Shown here: positions 10,052 through 18,971 of the stretch, piece by piece
Layout of the letters: each line of letters starts with the position of its first letter
How positions within the stretch are numbered: the first letter of the stretch is position 1
Notes under the pieces: model-generated
Told to the model about the DNA's origin: nothing
Databases searched by the model: none
The model's input: only the letters and a program-made list of their open reading frames with translations
DNA from: Sphingomonas kyeonggiensis
GTDB taxonomy: Bacteria > Pseudomonadota > Alphaproteobacteria > Sphingomonadales > Sphingomonadaceae
DNA length: 64,000 nucleotides
Direction: 5' to 3'
NCBI RefSeq assembly: GCF_030812785.1
Contig: NZ_JAUSTJ010000002.1
Location: 930,001-994,000 of the forward strand
Position numbers and translations under genes: made by a program

Positions 10052-10999
10052 ATGCGTTCGGCGATCATCTTGAGAGCGTTTGCGGGACGATATCTCCATC
10101 TTCGCTTCCGGTCCGGCCGGGGCCATGCGGTGGAAATCGTCGAGAGGCCGGCATTGTCGCTGTCGCCGGCCGAGCTTGACGCCCTGGTCTCCGCCTGCCG
10201 GATGGTCGTGGCGGCCTGTCTCGACGGGCGCCAGCTCGACTATGGCCTGTTTGCGCCCGATGGCTTGGCATGGGAGCGCAGCGTGGTGACGCTGGTGCGT
10301 CGCACGCGCGACGGTGCGCCGATCGCCTTCAATGCCATGCCGCTGCTGCGGGTCGAGCGCGGCGGCGCGCCGGGCGAGGTCCTGCATCTCGGCCTGGTGA
10401 TGGTCGATCCCGCCGAACGGAGCGCCGGCCTGTCCTGGATCCTCTATGGCCTGACCTGTTTCGCGCTGTTCGTGCGGCGCGGTCTGCGGCCCTTGTGGAT
10501 CAGCAGCGTGACCCAGGTGCCGGCGGTGGTCGGCATGGTCGCCGAGACGTTCGACCATGTCTATCCGGCCCAGCAGGGGACCCGGGCGAGCTTCGCCCAC
10601 CACCATCTCGCGCATCAGATCATGCGGACGCAGCGCGACGCCTTCGGGGTGGGAGAGGATGCCGGGTTCGATCCGGCTGCCCAGATCATCACCAATGCCT
10701 ATACCGGCGGCTCGGACAATCTGAAGAAGAGCTTCGAGGTCGCCGCCAAGCACCGCGACGAGCGCTACAACCGCTTTTGCTCAGAGATGCTCGACTATGC
10801 GCGCGGCGACGATGTGCTGCAGATCGGCCGCATCGACCTGGCGACCGCGCGGCGTTTCCTCGCGCGCAGCGTGCCGCGCAGCGCCGTTCCCCAGCTGGCC
10901 GTCCAGGGCATCATCCTCGCGATCCAGGCCGTGGTCGCGCCGCTGGTGCAATGGCTGGCGGCAGACAAGCCCCTAGGCAGATTGAGACCCGCCCGATGA
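10052..10999 (+). CDS. Uncharacterised protein, first gene of the E1-like/nitroreductase operon (weak acyltransferase resemblance)
   Basis: A 315-residue protein I do not recognise. It has no signal peptide. The middle (LHLGLVMVDPAERSAGLSWILYGLTCFAL) resembles the acetyl-CoA binding strand and helix of GNAT-type N-acyltransferases, and the following WISSVTQVPAVVGMVAETF fits the same fold, but this is a weak inference. A distinctive NAYTGGSDNLKKSF stretch and a C-terminal hydrophobic segment (LAVQGIILAIQAVVAPLV) follow. The start ATG has a GGGGG site 4-9 bases upstream. The stop overlaps the E1-like gene as ATGA, so the two are co-translated. Confidence 0.8.
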   Translation: MRSAIILRAFAGRYLHLRFRSGRGHAVEIVERPALSLSPAELDALVSACRMVVAACLDGRQLDYGLFAPDGLAWERSVVTLVRRTRDGAPIAFNAMPLLRVERGGAPGEVLHLGLVMVDPAERSAGLSWILYGLTCFALFVRRGLRPLWISSVTQVPAVVGMVAETFDHVYPAQQGTRASFAHHHLAHQIMRTQRDAFGVGEDAGFDPAAQIITNAYTGGSDNLKKSFEVAAKHRDERYNRFCSEMLDYARGDDVLQIGRIDLATARRFLARSVPRSAVPQLAVQGIILAIQAVVAPLVQWLAADKPLGRLRPAR

Positions 11000-11868
11000 A
11001 TGCGTTCAGCTATGACGAGATGACCACGCGCAACCGCGGCTTCGTGACGGCGCAGGAGCAGGCGCGGCTGCGTGAGGCGTGTGTGCTTGTCCCCGGCGTG
11101 GGCGGCATGGGCGGCGCCGCGTTCATGGCGCTGGTCCGTGCGGGCGTGGGGCGCTTTGTGATCGCCGATATCGACACGTTCGAGGTCTCCAACCTCAACC
11201 GCCAGCTCTTCGCCACGCTCGACACGATCGGTCGACCCAAGGCGGAGGCGGCGCGGGCGGGCGCGCTCAGGATCAATCCCGAAGCCGAGATAGAGCTGCT
11301 CGGTGGCGAGTGGACTGCGGCGCTCGACCGGCTGATCCCGGCGAGCGACGTGATCGTCAATGGCATGGACGATGCCGCGGCCGGGGTGCACCTCTATCGC
11401 CGCGCCAGGGCCCATGGCCGCACGGTGATCGATGCCTATGCCTCGCCTCTGCCCTCGGTCACGGTGGTGCGACCCTCGGCGCCGCGCCCCGAGGAGCGCC
11501 TGGGCTACCCGACCGTCGGCGTGCCCTGGACCGAGGTGACCGCCGAGATGCGGGTCGCCTGCCTGCAGCGCGAGATAGAATATGTGCTGACCCACAGCTC
11601 CTCGCACCGTCATGTCGATTTGGACGTCGCCGCCGAAGTCGCGGCGGGCAAGCGCTCGCGCTTCTCCTTCTCGACCATGGTGACGATGGCGGGCACGCTG
11701 ATGGCCGAGGAAGCGGTGCGCGAGATACTGGGCCGGCCGGGCGGCGCCGATCATCGCGGCTATTTCTTCAACCCCCACCGCACCAGGGTCGAGCGGCCGC
11801 TGCCGGCGCCGTTCGCGGCAGTCCGCGGTTTCGCGGTGCGGCGCTTCATGCAGCGGATGATGGCGTGA
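10996..11868 (+). CDS. ThiF/MoeB/HesA-type E1-like adenylyltransferase
   Basis: A 290-residue E1-superfamily enzyme, which activates a carboxylate (peptide or ubiquitin-like C-terminus) as an acyl-adenylate. The nucleotide site is clear: GVGGMGGAAF (about residues 31-40), DIDTFEVSNLNRQLF with the Arg of NRQ, the Lys in GRPKAEAA, and the Asp in NGMDDAAAGVHLY. The Cys pairs that bind zinc in ThiF and MoeB are absent, and no ubiquitin-like partner is encoded nearby, so a standard thiamine or molybdopterin role is unlikely. Overlaps both neighbours by 4 bases. It may adenylate a small molecule or peptide made by this cluster. Confidence 0.88.
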   Translation: MNAFSYDEMTTRNRGFVTAQEQARLREACVLVPGVGGMGGAAFMALVRAGVGRFVIADIDTFEVSNLNRQLFATLDTIGRPKAEAARAGALRINPEAEIELLGGEWTAALDRLIPASDVIVNGMDDAAAGVHLYRRARAHGRTVIDAYASPLPSVTVVRPSAPRPEERLGYPTVGVPWTEVTAEMRVACLQREIEYVLTHSSSHRHVDLDVAAEVAAGKRSRFSFSTMVTMAGTLMAEEAVREILGRPGGADHRGYFFNPHRTRVERPLPAPFAAVRGFAVRRFMQRMMA

Positions 11869-13007
11869 GCGGCACGATCGACCAGTTCATCACCGCCATT
11901 GCGCTGCTCGCCCTGCTCATCGCGCGATGGGGCGTGGCCGATGCCGCGGCGCGCTCCGGTGTCGCCGCCCGGCTTCGTACGCTCTATACGCTGACCGGCC
12001 TGCTGCTCGCATTGCGCCTGCTCGCACCGCTGCTCGCGATGACGCCGCTGGTGGTGGCGCTGATGACCGTCGCGGCCTGGCTGCCCTTTGCCGGCGTGCG
12101 GCTGGTGGAGGAATTGTGCCGCCGGCATGCGCCGCGCCCGGTGAAGCTGCTGGCGCTGGGCGGCGGGCTGGCCTTCACCCTGGTCGCGCTGACGCTGGGC
12201 GTGGTGTGGAGCGCCGGGGCGCTGCTCGGCCTGGCCGCCTATCAGTCGGTCATGCTGGTCCTGATGATCCGGCAGCTCGCCGGCGCGCGGAGAGGGCTGG
12301 GCACGGCGGAACGGCGGACGCTCGACACCTTCCTGCTCGCGTTGCCGCTGACCATCCCGCTGGCCCTCACCGATTTCCCGGCGCTGTTTCCCGATCTGCC
12401 GGTGCGCGGCGGGGCGATCGCGGTGCTGTTGCTGGTGCTGGCCTCGTCGCGGCTGGTCAGCGATCGTGGTACGCCGGCCGGGCTGATAGCCGACCTGTTG
12501 GTGGCGCTGGGGGCGAGCGGGGCAGTCGTACTCGCCGGACATGTCGCATTGCTGGGACTCAACGCCAATGCGGCGGTGAAGCTGGCGGCAGGCGGATGGG
12601 CGATCGCCGCGCTGCTCTTGCTGGTCGAGCGGGCTGCCAATAGCGGGACGCGCGGGTCGGGGCTGACCGCGGCACTTGCCCGGACACCCGGCGGCGGCCT
12701 CGGTACCATCCTCTCCGCCCATCCGCTGCTGGAGGCCGGGCGGGTGCTCGAGGGCGAGGACCTGGCCGGCTATCCTTCGATAAGTCTGGCGCGGCTGCTG
12801 GAGCACCGGGTGATCAGCGCCGATATCGAGGATGCGGAGGCAGGCGATGCCGGGCGGGACCTGCTCCAGGCCGCGCAGGCGACGCATCTGCTGCGCATAT
12901 CGCGCGACCCGCCGCGGTTGCTGGCGATCGCGGCGGGCGGGCTCGCCGGCGCGGCGCTGGACGACGAGATCGAGATCGCGGCACGATTGATCGAGGGGAG
13001 GGCATGA
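11865..13007 (+). CDS. Uncharacterised polytopic membrane protein
   Basis: A 380-residue protein starting at a GTG that overlaps the E1-like stop (GTGA). The first 250 residues hold about eight hydrophobic segments, for example TLTGLLLALRLLAPLLAM, LLALGGGLAFTLVALTLGVV and VALGASGAVVLAGHVALLGL. The last 130 residues (from TAALARTPGGG) are soluble and mixed-charge, perhaps a cytoplasmic domain. I recognise no family. Its place between an E1-like enzyme and an acyltransferase-like protein suggests it anchors or exports the cluster's product, but this is inference. Confidence 0.8.
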   Translation: MSGTIDQFITAIALLALLIARWGVADAAARSGVAARLRTLYTLTGLLLALRLLAPLLAMTPLVVALMTVAAWLPFAGVRLVEELCRRHAPRPVKLLALGGGLAFTLVALTLGVVWSAGALLGLAAYQSVMLVLMIRQLAGARRGLGTAERRTLDTFLLALPLTIPLALTDFPALFPDLPVRGGAIAVLLLVLASSRLVSDRGTPAGLIADLLVALGASGAVVLAGHVALLGLNANAAVKLAAGGWAIAALLLLVERAANSGTRGSGLTAALARTPGGGLGTILSAHPLLEAGRVLEGEDLAGYPSISLARLLEHRVISADIEDAEAGDAGRDLLQAAQATHLLRISRDPPRLLAIAAGGLAGAALDDEIEIAARLIEGRA

Positions 13008-14101
13008 CGATCGAACTGAGGACCGGAGACCGTGACGCATTCTTCGAGGCGCCGTTCCATGCCTATCGGCGCGCGGACGGCTATGTCTCGCCCCTGTGCG
13101 GCGACGTGCTGCGGATGCTCGATCCCGAGGCCAATCCGCTGTGGAAGGCGGGCAATCCCTTCCGCTTCTGGACCGTGCATCGCGAGGGGCGCCCGATCGG
13201 GCGGATCGTCGCCCACGTCCATGGCCAGTCGAATGCCCGGCACGGGACGGCGCGGGCGCAGTTCGGTTTCTTCGACTGCGCCGACGATGGCGAGGCGGCC
13301 GCCGCGCTGCTCGGTGCCGCGGAGGATTTCGCGCGGGAGACCGGGCAGCGCGAGCTGGCCGGCAATTTCAACCTGACCGCGATGCAGCAATGCGGCGTGA
13401 TGACCGGCGGGTTCGGTGCGCGCGGCTATACCGACATGATCGTCAACCCGCCGCATGTGCCCCGGCTGCTCGAGGCGAACGGGTTCACGCGCTTCTTCCC
13501 GATGCGTACCTTCGAGCTGCAGCTCGCCGAAGCCCGGACCGAGGGCTTGCGCGTGCTCGACGCAGGCGACGGCTTCCGCTTCGCGCCGATTCGCAAGGCC
13601 AGTTTCGCCGAGCGGATGGAGGAAGCGCGCGCAGTGCTCAACGACGGGTTCAGCGACAACCCGATGTTCGTGCCGCTTACCGCCGACGAGTTCCGCTTCC
13701 AGGCTGGCGAGATGATGTCGATCCTCGATCCGCGCCTGTCCTCGGTGCTGGTGAAGGACGATCGGCCGGTCGGCACGATCATCTGCATCCCCGATCTCAA
13801 CGGGCTGCTCGCGGCGACGCGCTCGCGCATCGGGCTGGCCACGCCCTTCCATTATCTGCGCTACCGGCTGCGCCGGCGGCGGGCGGTGATCATCTTTTAT
13901 TCGGTGGTGCAGGACATGCACGGCCAGGGCCTGATGGGCGGGATGCTGGCGCGGACGGTCGAAGCGCTGCGGGGCGCGGGATATGAACAGCTCGGCATCA
14001 CCTGGATCGCCGACGGCAATGCGGCGAGTCTGCGCCAGATGGAGAAGCTCGGCGCGCGGCCGCTGCACGAGACGCACCTGTTCCGTAAGGAGATCGCATG
14101 A
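13004..14101 (+). CDS. GNAT-like N-acyltransferase family protein
   Basis: A 365-residue protein resembling large GNAT-type proteins with two GNAT-like halves. The first half includes FWTVHREGRPIGRIVAHVHG and QFGFFDCADDGEAAAALLGAAEDFARE. The second includes SVLVKDDRPVGTIICIPDLN, FYSVVQDMHGQGLMGGML (acyl-CoA loop) and GYEQLGITWIADGNAASLRQMEKLGARP, a very typical GNAT ending. It would transfer an acyl group from acyl-CoA to an amine; the acceptor is unknown. It overlaps both neighbours by 4 bases. Cytoplasmic. Confidence 0.85.
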   Translation: MTIELRTGDRDAFFEAPFHAYRRADGYVSPLCGDVLRMLDPEANPLWKAGNPFRFWTVHREGRPIGRIVAHVHGQSNARHGTARAQFGFFDCADDGEAAAALLGAAEDFARETGQRELAGNFNLTAMQQCGVMTGGFGARGYTDMIVNPPHVPRLLEANGFTRFFPMRTFELQLAEARTEGLRVLDAGDGFRFAPIRKASFAERMEEARAVLNDGFSDNPMFVPLTADEFRFQAGEMMSILDPRLSSVLVKDDRPVGTIICIPDLNGLLAATRSRIGLATPFHYLRYRLRRRRAVIIFYSVVQDMHGQGLMGGMLARTVEALRGAGYEQLGITWIADGNAASLRQMEKLGARPLHETHLFRKEIA

Positions 14102-15078
14102 GCCAGGTCGATCGCGAGGCGCTCGTCGCAGAGGCGATGCTTGCGCCCAGCGTCCATAATGTCCAGCCGGCGCGATGGCGGCTGGCGGGAGCGGACGGGT
14201 TGCAGCTGTTCGAGGATCCGGGCTGCCGGCTGACGGTAGGCGATCCTGGCGGCAACGATGCCGGGATCAGCCTCGGTGCTGCGGCCGAAGGGCTGCGGCT
14301 TGCCGCGGGCCGGGTCGGGCTCGTCTTGGTTCCGGCGGAGCCTCCTGCGGCGGAGCCGGGGCTGCGCCCGGTGGCCGGCTATCGGCTGGTTCCAAGCGAA
14401 GAAGCGCCCGATCCCCTGGCCAGCCATGTCGAGGCAAGACGGTCCTGGCGCGGCACCTTCGCGAAGCCGGGAGCGGCGGACCGCGAGGCGGTGTCCGCGC
14501 TGGCGTGCGAGAATGCGGCAGTCCTGGTCGATCCCGAAGTGCTGGGCGGTCTGGCACGCCGGTTCGACCGGGCGAGCTTCGGCTTCATGCACGACAGGGA
14601 TTTCCGCGGCGAGCTGCTCTCCTGGATGCGCCTGACCCCGCGCCATCCGCGCTGGTCGCGCGACGGGCTCAATGCCGAAGCGATGGCGATGGGGCGGGTC
14701 GAGGCCTGGGGTGCCGGGCTGCTGCTGGGCCGGAGCTTCGCGGCGTTCGACCGGATCGGGCTCGCCCGGCCGCTGCTCGCCGAAGGCGCCAAGGTCGCCA
14801 GCGCCGCCGGGCTCGTGGTGTTCCATCGCCCGTCGGACGAAGCGCCCTTCGACAGCGGTGCGCATTTCTACCGGCTGTGGCTGCGGCTGGAAGCGGCGGA
14901 CTTCGGTGCCGCCGTTCTCGCCGCGCTGGCCGACGACCGCGAAGCCGCCGCCGAGGTCGCGAGGATAGCAGGCGTGCCGGGGGGACGCCGGGTGGTCAGC
15001 GCCTTCCGGATCGGCCGCCGGCCGGCCGGCGCGATGCCGGAGCGGGCGCGGCGCCCGATCGGGGAGGTGCTGGTCTAG
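14098..15078 (+). CDS. Acg/Rv1355c-like nitroreductase-family protein
   Basis: A 326-residue FMN-type nitroreductase-fold protein of the Acg-like group. The N-terminal signature AMLAPSVHNVQPARWRL is the FMN-binding opening of this group, and the pattern SRRxW-like SHVEARRSWRGTF follows. C-terminal GSAGLVVFHRPSDE-type residues (VASAAGLVVFHRPSDEAPFD) fit the fold. In mycobacteria Rv1355c (annotated moeY), an E1-like domain is fused to a nitroreductase domain (established, from memory), so finding both as separate genes in one operon supports a joint role. Start overlaps the previous stop (ATGA); the end overlaps the convergent cytochrome gene by 4 bases. Confidence 0.85.
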   Translation: MSQVDREALVAEAMLAPSVHNVQPARWRLAGADGLQLFEDPGCRLTVGDPGGNDAGISLGAAAEGLRLAAGRVGLVLVPAEPPAAEPGLRPVAGYRLVPSEEAPDPLASHVEARRSWRGTFAKPGAADREAVSALACENAAVLVDPEVLGGLARRFDRASFGFMHDRDFRGELLSWMRLTPRHPRWSRDGLNAEAMAMGRVEAWGAGLLLGRSFAAFDRIGLARPLLAEGAKVASAAGLVVFHRPSDEAPFDSGAHFYRLWLRLEAADFGAAVLAALADDREAAAEVARIAGVPGGRRVVSAFRIGRRPAGAMPERARRPIGEVLV

Positions 15079-16718
15079 AGCAGCTTGAGAAAGGCTAGCA
15101 GCGCCTGCTTATCGGCATCGGACAAGGTCGCGCCATAGGCATGGCCGGCATTGCCGCGACCCGGTGCGCGCGTGTAGATCCAGGCGGGCTGGGAAAAGGG
15201 ACGATAGCCTCGCGGATAGCTTCCGTCGGGCATGAGGCGCAGCCCCACCCGGTCGAAATCAAGCGCATGGCCGCCGACCTGAAAGCGGACGGGCCGCGTC
15301 GTCGGCGAGAGCAGCGCGGCCAGCGTGGGAACCGAGCCATTGTGGAGATAGGGCGCCGAGGCCCAGATTCCGGTGAGTGGCGGCGCGACATAGCCCTGGC
15401 CTGCGGCGGCAGCGATCGTTTCACGATAGACGGTCCGGTTCACCCCCTCGGCGAGTGCAGGGCCGAATGCTGCTGCACGCAGCCGGTCTGTGCCGACATC
15501 GCCGGCCCAGTTGGGAAAGCGGACGAGACGCGGACGGCCGTCGGCCAGGCGATAGTCGCCATGGCAGGCGGCGCATTGCCGGGCATAGAGGGCCGCGCCT
15601 GCCCGTGCCTGGCCCGGATCGACGGGGCCGGGAAAGGGTTGCGGGCGATAGGCCTTGAGGAAGGCCATGATCGCATTGGCGTCGTCGAGCCTGCCGATTG
15701 CAGCATCGGGGTGCACGCCCATGCTCGGTACGGTGAAGAAGGTGGTGATCGCAGCGAGCGACCGCAGATGCTCCGGCGTGAGATCGGTCTCGGTCGTGGC
15801 GCGGCTGCGGGGCGCGCCAGGCACGGCATAGGCGCCATCTGCGAGCAGGCTGGTCTTCCAGACCCGGTCGCCCAGGTCGGGGATCGAGACGACACCGGCA
15901 TCGCCCGCGCCGCCGCCGATCAGCGGCAGGCCCAGCGCAGCCTTGAGCGCGGCAACGCCATTGGTGCTGCCCGGGGCGCCATTGGGGAAGGGCAGGGGCC
16001 GGTCCGCGCCGGCAAGGCTGGCGAGGCGGCGCTTGGCCAGCGGCAGCACCAGCATCCGCAGCGTCGCCCGCTCGCGCCAGTTCATCTCGGGAAACAGCGC
16101 AGTGGTAGCGGGGAGCAGCCTGTCGCTGCCGGCAAAGCGCCGCATCGCCCGGAACACGGCCATCGTATAGGCCTCGAGGTCGATCGAGCTGTTCGGCATG
16201 CCGAGCATCGCGCGGCGCGGATCGGGCATGCCGTCCGCGCCATAGGCCACGCCGGCATGGCAGGCCGCGCAGCCGAGATTGGCGACGCGGACCAGGCTGC
16301 CCCCGATCGGCGCAAGGTCGCCGGTGGTGAAGCCGAGTGGCATGTCGTCGTTCCGCCCGCCGACAACGCCTGTCGGCCGGTTGACCACCCTCGCATCGAT
16401 GAGGAAGCCGAAGCGGGCCAGGACGCGCGACAGGGTGGCGCGATCGATCTTCGCCGAAGGATCGCGCGCCTGCTCGTCCAGCACCAGCGCAGCGGCGACA
16501 AGTCGCCAGGGCACGGCGTTGCTGGCCAGCGCCTCCATACTGATCCCGCCGAAACCGGCGCCCTCGAATGCCGCGGCGCCCTGCGCGACCATGCCGGCAC
16601 CGGGCGCCAACGAGGGGCGGGTCAGCGATTCACGCTCGGTGCGCGCGCCGCCCCAGAGCAGCGCGGCGAGCAGCACCAGGCCCGCACCGGCAAGGACAAG
16701 GCGGCTCCAGCGGGTCAG
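15075..16718 (-). CDS. Di-heme cytochrome c, membrane-anchored
   Basis: A 547-residue protein with an N-terminal membrane anchor or signal (LVLAGAGLVLLAALLWGG) and two c-type heme sites, LGCAACHAGV and QCAACHGDY. The C-terminal part (PPLTGIWASAPYLHNGSVPTLAALL) is typical of di-heme cytochrome c peroxidase-like and related periplasmic electron-transfer proteins. No ATG, GTG or TTG is available in frame before the anchor. A CTG at 16718-16716 lies 8 bases after an ideal GGAGGAG site and overlaps the hydrolase stop (CTGA), so I call CTG the start. Convergent with the nitroreductase gene. Partner proteins are unknown. Confidence 0.85.
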   Translation of the reverse strand: MTRWSRLVLAGAGLVLLAALLWGGARTERESLTRPSLAPGAGMVAQGAAAFEGAGFGGISMEALASNAVPWRLVAAALVLDEQARDPSAKIDRATLSRVLARFGFLIDARVVNRPTGVVGGRNDDMPLGFTTGDLAPIGGSLVRVANLGCAACHAGVAYGADGMPDPRRAMLGMPNSSIDLEAYTMAVFRAMRRFAGSDRLLPATTALFPEMNWRERATLRMLVLPLAKRRLASLAGADRPLPFPNGAPGSTNGVAALKAALGLPLIGGGAGDAGVVSIPDLGDRVWKTSLLADGAYAVPGAPRSRATTETDLTPEHLRSLAAITTFFTVPSMGVHPDAAIGRLDDANAIMAFLKAYRPQPFPGPVDPGQARAGAALYARQCAACHGDYRLADGRPRLVRFPNWAGDVGTDRLRAAAFGPALAEGVNRTVYRETIAAAAGQGYVAPPLTGIWASAPYLHNGSVPTLAALLSPTTRPVRFQVGGHALDFDRVGLRLMPDGSYPRGYRPFSQPAWIYTRAPGRGNAGHAYGATLSDADKQALLAFLKLL

Positions 16719-17539
16719 GCGAGAAACTCCTCCACGGCGGCGACGAAGATATCGGGTTGCTCCCAGTGCGGATAGTGGCCGCAGGCATCGATCAGCAGCG
16801 ACCGGGCCTCGGGCAGCAGCGCCGCCGCGCGAGCGGCGTTGCGCGGCGGGAACACGCGGTCCTGCCTGCCCCACAGCACCAGCGCGGGCGCCTCCACGCG
16901 CCGGGCGAGCGCGGCCATCTCGTCCAGATGCGTGCTGCCGAGCAGGTTCACGCCGGTCTGCAGCGTGCGGACGAACGAGCGGTCGCTGCCAGGCAGGCTC
17001 GCGTAGCGGTCGGTGATCTCCACCAGCTCGGGCGTGATCAGGCGCGGGTCATGGATCGCCAGGCGCAGGGTCAGGCGGTTGTTGGCGGGTGTCGGTCGGC
17101 CGAGCCAGCTGCCGATCAGCGGCAGCGCCGGCGCTCGCATCAGCAGGTTGGTCCTGCGGCCGAATCCGCCCGGCGCAGCGAGCACCAGCCGGTCGACGCA
17201 CTCGGGACGCGCGGCGGCGAAGCGTATCGCGACACTGGCGCCGAGCGAACTGCCGACAAGGTGCGCCCGGCCAAGTTCCAGCGTGTCGAACAGCGCCGCC
17301 AGCTGTGCTGCGAAGAACGCACTGTCATAGGCAGCGTCGGCCGGGCGGTCGGCCTGGCCAAAGCCGGGCAGGTCGAAGGCGATGACGCGGCGACGCTCTC
17401 CCAGCAGGGGCAGGACCTTGCTCCAGATCTCAATGCTGTTGGCGAGCCCGTGCACCAGAACGACCGGAACGCCGTCGCCGCCGGTATCGATCAGCCGGGT
17501 CCGCGGACCGATAGGAAGTTCGAGAAAGCGCGTAGCCAT
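16715..17539 (-). CDS. Alpha/beta hydrolase
   Basis: A 274-residue alpha/beta-fold hydrolase of standard length. The oxyanion-hole segment is VLVHGLANS, the nucleophile elbow GSSLGAS (Ser about 97-99), the acid is the Asp of GRQDRVFPP and the base is the His of CGHYPHWEQP. Such proteins hydrolyse esters, lactones or amides; the substrate cannot be told. No signal peptide, so cytoplasmic. It overlaps the downstream cytochrome gene by 4 bases and is likely co-transcribed with it. Together they run head-on into the E1-like operon, so involvement in the same process is possible but unproven. Confidence 0.9.
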   Translation of the reverse strand: MATRFLELPIGPRTRLIDTGGDGVPVVLVHGLANSIEIWSKVLPLLGERRRVIAFDLPGFGQADRPADAAYDSAFFAAQLAALFDTLELGRAHLVGSSLGASVAIRFAAARPECVDRLVLAAPGGFGRRTNLLMRAPALPLIGSWLGRPTPANNRLTLRLAIHDPRLITPELVEITDRYASLPGSDRSFVRTLQTGVNLLGSTHLDEMAALARRVEAPALVLWGRQDRVFPPRNAARAAALLPEARSLLIDACGHYPHWEQPDIFVAAVEEFLA

Positions 17540-17657
17540 GGCCGGCGGTCTGCCATCAATAGGCTGCCGATCCGTTACATCGAGCGCAGGAGCCCAAGAA
17601 GAATGCGGTTCCGGAGGATCACCACTGCCAGCGAAGAATGCCAGATCACGGAAATAA

Positions 17658-17733
<76 letters not shown>

Positions 17734-17834
17734 ATTCCGGGTTGTTTCGGCGCCCTTGGTGAGTGCGCCTCCGCAGTGGAGGTGGGCCTTTAGCGGCGAG
17801 GTTCGCGGCTTGTAAACCCCCTATTTCGAAAAAA

Positions 17835-18971
17835 TCACCAACGCTGCACGCGGCGGCTCTGGCGGTCGATCGAAAGCAGGATTCCGAAGCAGATCATGAA
17901 GGTCATCACGGCGGTGCCGCCGAAGCTGATCAGCGGCAGGGGAACACCCACCACCGGCGCCAGGCCCATCACCATCGCCATGTTGATCGCGCAATAATAG
18001 AAGATCGTCGCCGAGAGCCCCGCCGCGGTCAGCCGGGCGAAGCGGCTCTGCGCGCGCATGCTCACGCCGATGCCCCAGCGGATCAGCGTGCCGAAGCCCA
18101 GGATCAGGAAGAAGCCGCCCATCAGGCCCCATTCCTCCATCATCGTCGCCAGCGCGAAATCGGTATGGCCCTCGGGCAGATAGTCGAGATGGCTCTGCGT
18201 GCCCTGCAGGAAGCCCTTGCCGAACACGCCGCCCGATCCGATCGCCACCTTGGACTGGCTGATGTGATAGCCGGTGCCCAGCGGATCGCTCTCCGGATCG
18301 AGGAAGATCATCACGCGGTTGCGCTGATAGTCGTGCAGCACGAAGTTCACTGCCAGCGGTGCCGCCACCGCCAGCGCCAGCGCGCCGCCGATGAACAGGC
18401 GCAGCGGAATGCCCGCCAGGAACATCACCGTCACCGCGCCGAAGCAGATCATCAGCGCGGTGCCCAGGTCGGGCTGGAGCATGACCAGGCCGGCCGGGAT
18501 GCCGAGCAGCACGCAGGCCGGCCAGATCGCTCCGAACTTCCGTATCTCGCCCGCCGGCAATATCTCGTAGAAGCGCGCCATCGCCATCACGATCACCGGC
18601 TTCATCAGCTCGGAGGGCTGCAATCGGATGAAGCCCAGGTCGAGCCATCGCTGGCTGCCGCCGGCGACGGCACCGAGCAGCTCCACGCCCACCAGCATCA
18701 CCACGATGACGATGTACATGGGGAAGGCGCCCAGCGCCCAGAAGGTCTCGGGCACGCGCGACAGGCCGATCGCCATCGCCAGGAACACGAAGAAGCGCAG
18801 CCCCTGGTTGAGCGCCCAGGGCGTCATGCTGCCGCTCGCCGCCGAATAGAGCACGACCAGCCCGAACATGCCGATTGCCACCACCAGCCCGATGATCCGC
18901 CAGGGCAGCTGGGCGAGCGGGCCGGGGACGATGCCCGAGGGGCCGAGGCCGGAGGATTGGAGCGTGGCCAT
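17835..18971 (-). CDS. rodA: Rod shape-determining protein RodA
   Basis: A 378-residue SEDS-family peptidoglycan glycosyltransferase, normal length, with about ten membrane segments. Diagnostic stretches are GGSQRWLDLGFIRLQPSELMK, MLQPDLGTALMICFG with the conserved Asp, LPEGHTDFALATMMEEWG, and LPLISFGGTAVMT. It polymerises lipid II on the outer face of the inner membrane in the elongasome together with its partner PBP2, encoded just upstream with a 1-base stop/start overlap (TGATG). Last gene of the mreB-mreC-mreD-mrdA-rodA operon. Confidence 0.97.
   Translation of the reverse strand: MATLQSSGLGPSGIVPGPLAQLPWRIIGLVVAIGMFGLVVLYSAASGSMTPWALNQGLRFFVFLAMAIGLSRVPETFWALGAFPMYIVIVVMLVGVELLGAVAGGSQRWLDLGFIRLQPSELMKPVIVMAMARFYEILPAGEIRKFGAIWPACVLLGIPAGLVMLQPDLGTALMICFGAVTVMFLAGIPLRLFIGGALALAVAAPLAVNFVLHDYQRNRVMIFLDPESDPLGTGYHISQSKVAIGSGGVFGKGFLQGTQSHLDYLPEGHTDFALATMMEEWGLMGGFFLILGFGTLIRWGIGVSMRAQSRFARLTAAGLSATIFYYCAINMAMVMGLAPVVGVPLPLISFGGTAVMTFMICFGILLSIDRQSRRVQRW

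Noticed and set aside
10996..11868. Assignment of the E1-like gene as thiF or moeB
   Set aside because: Zinc-binding Cys pairs and thiamine or molybdopterin neighbours are missing, so a specific gene symbol would be misleading.
15141..16775. A 544-codon plus-strand frame opposite the cytochrome gene
   Set aside because: The minus strand encodes two CxxCH heme sites and a membrane anchor; the plus frame has only compositional bias.
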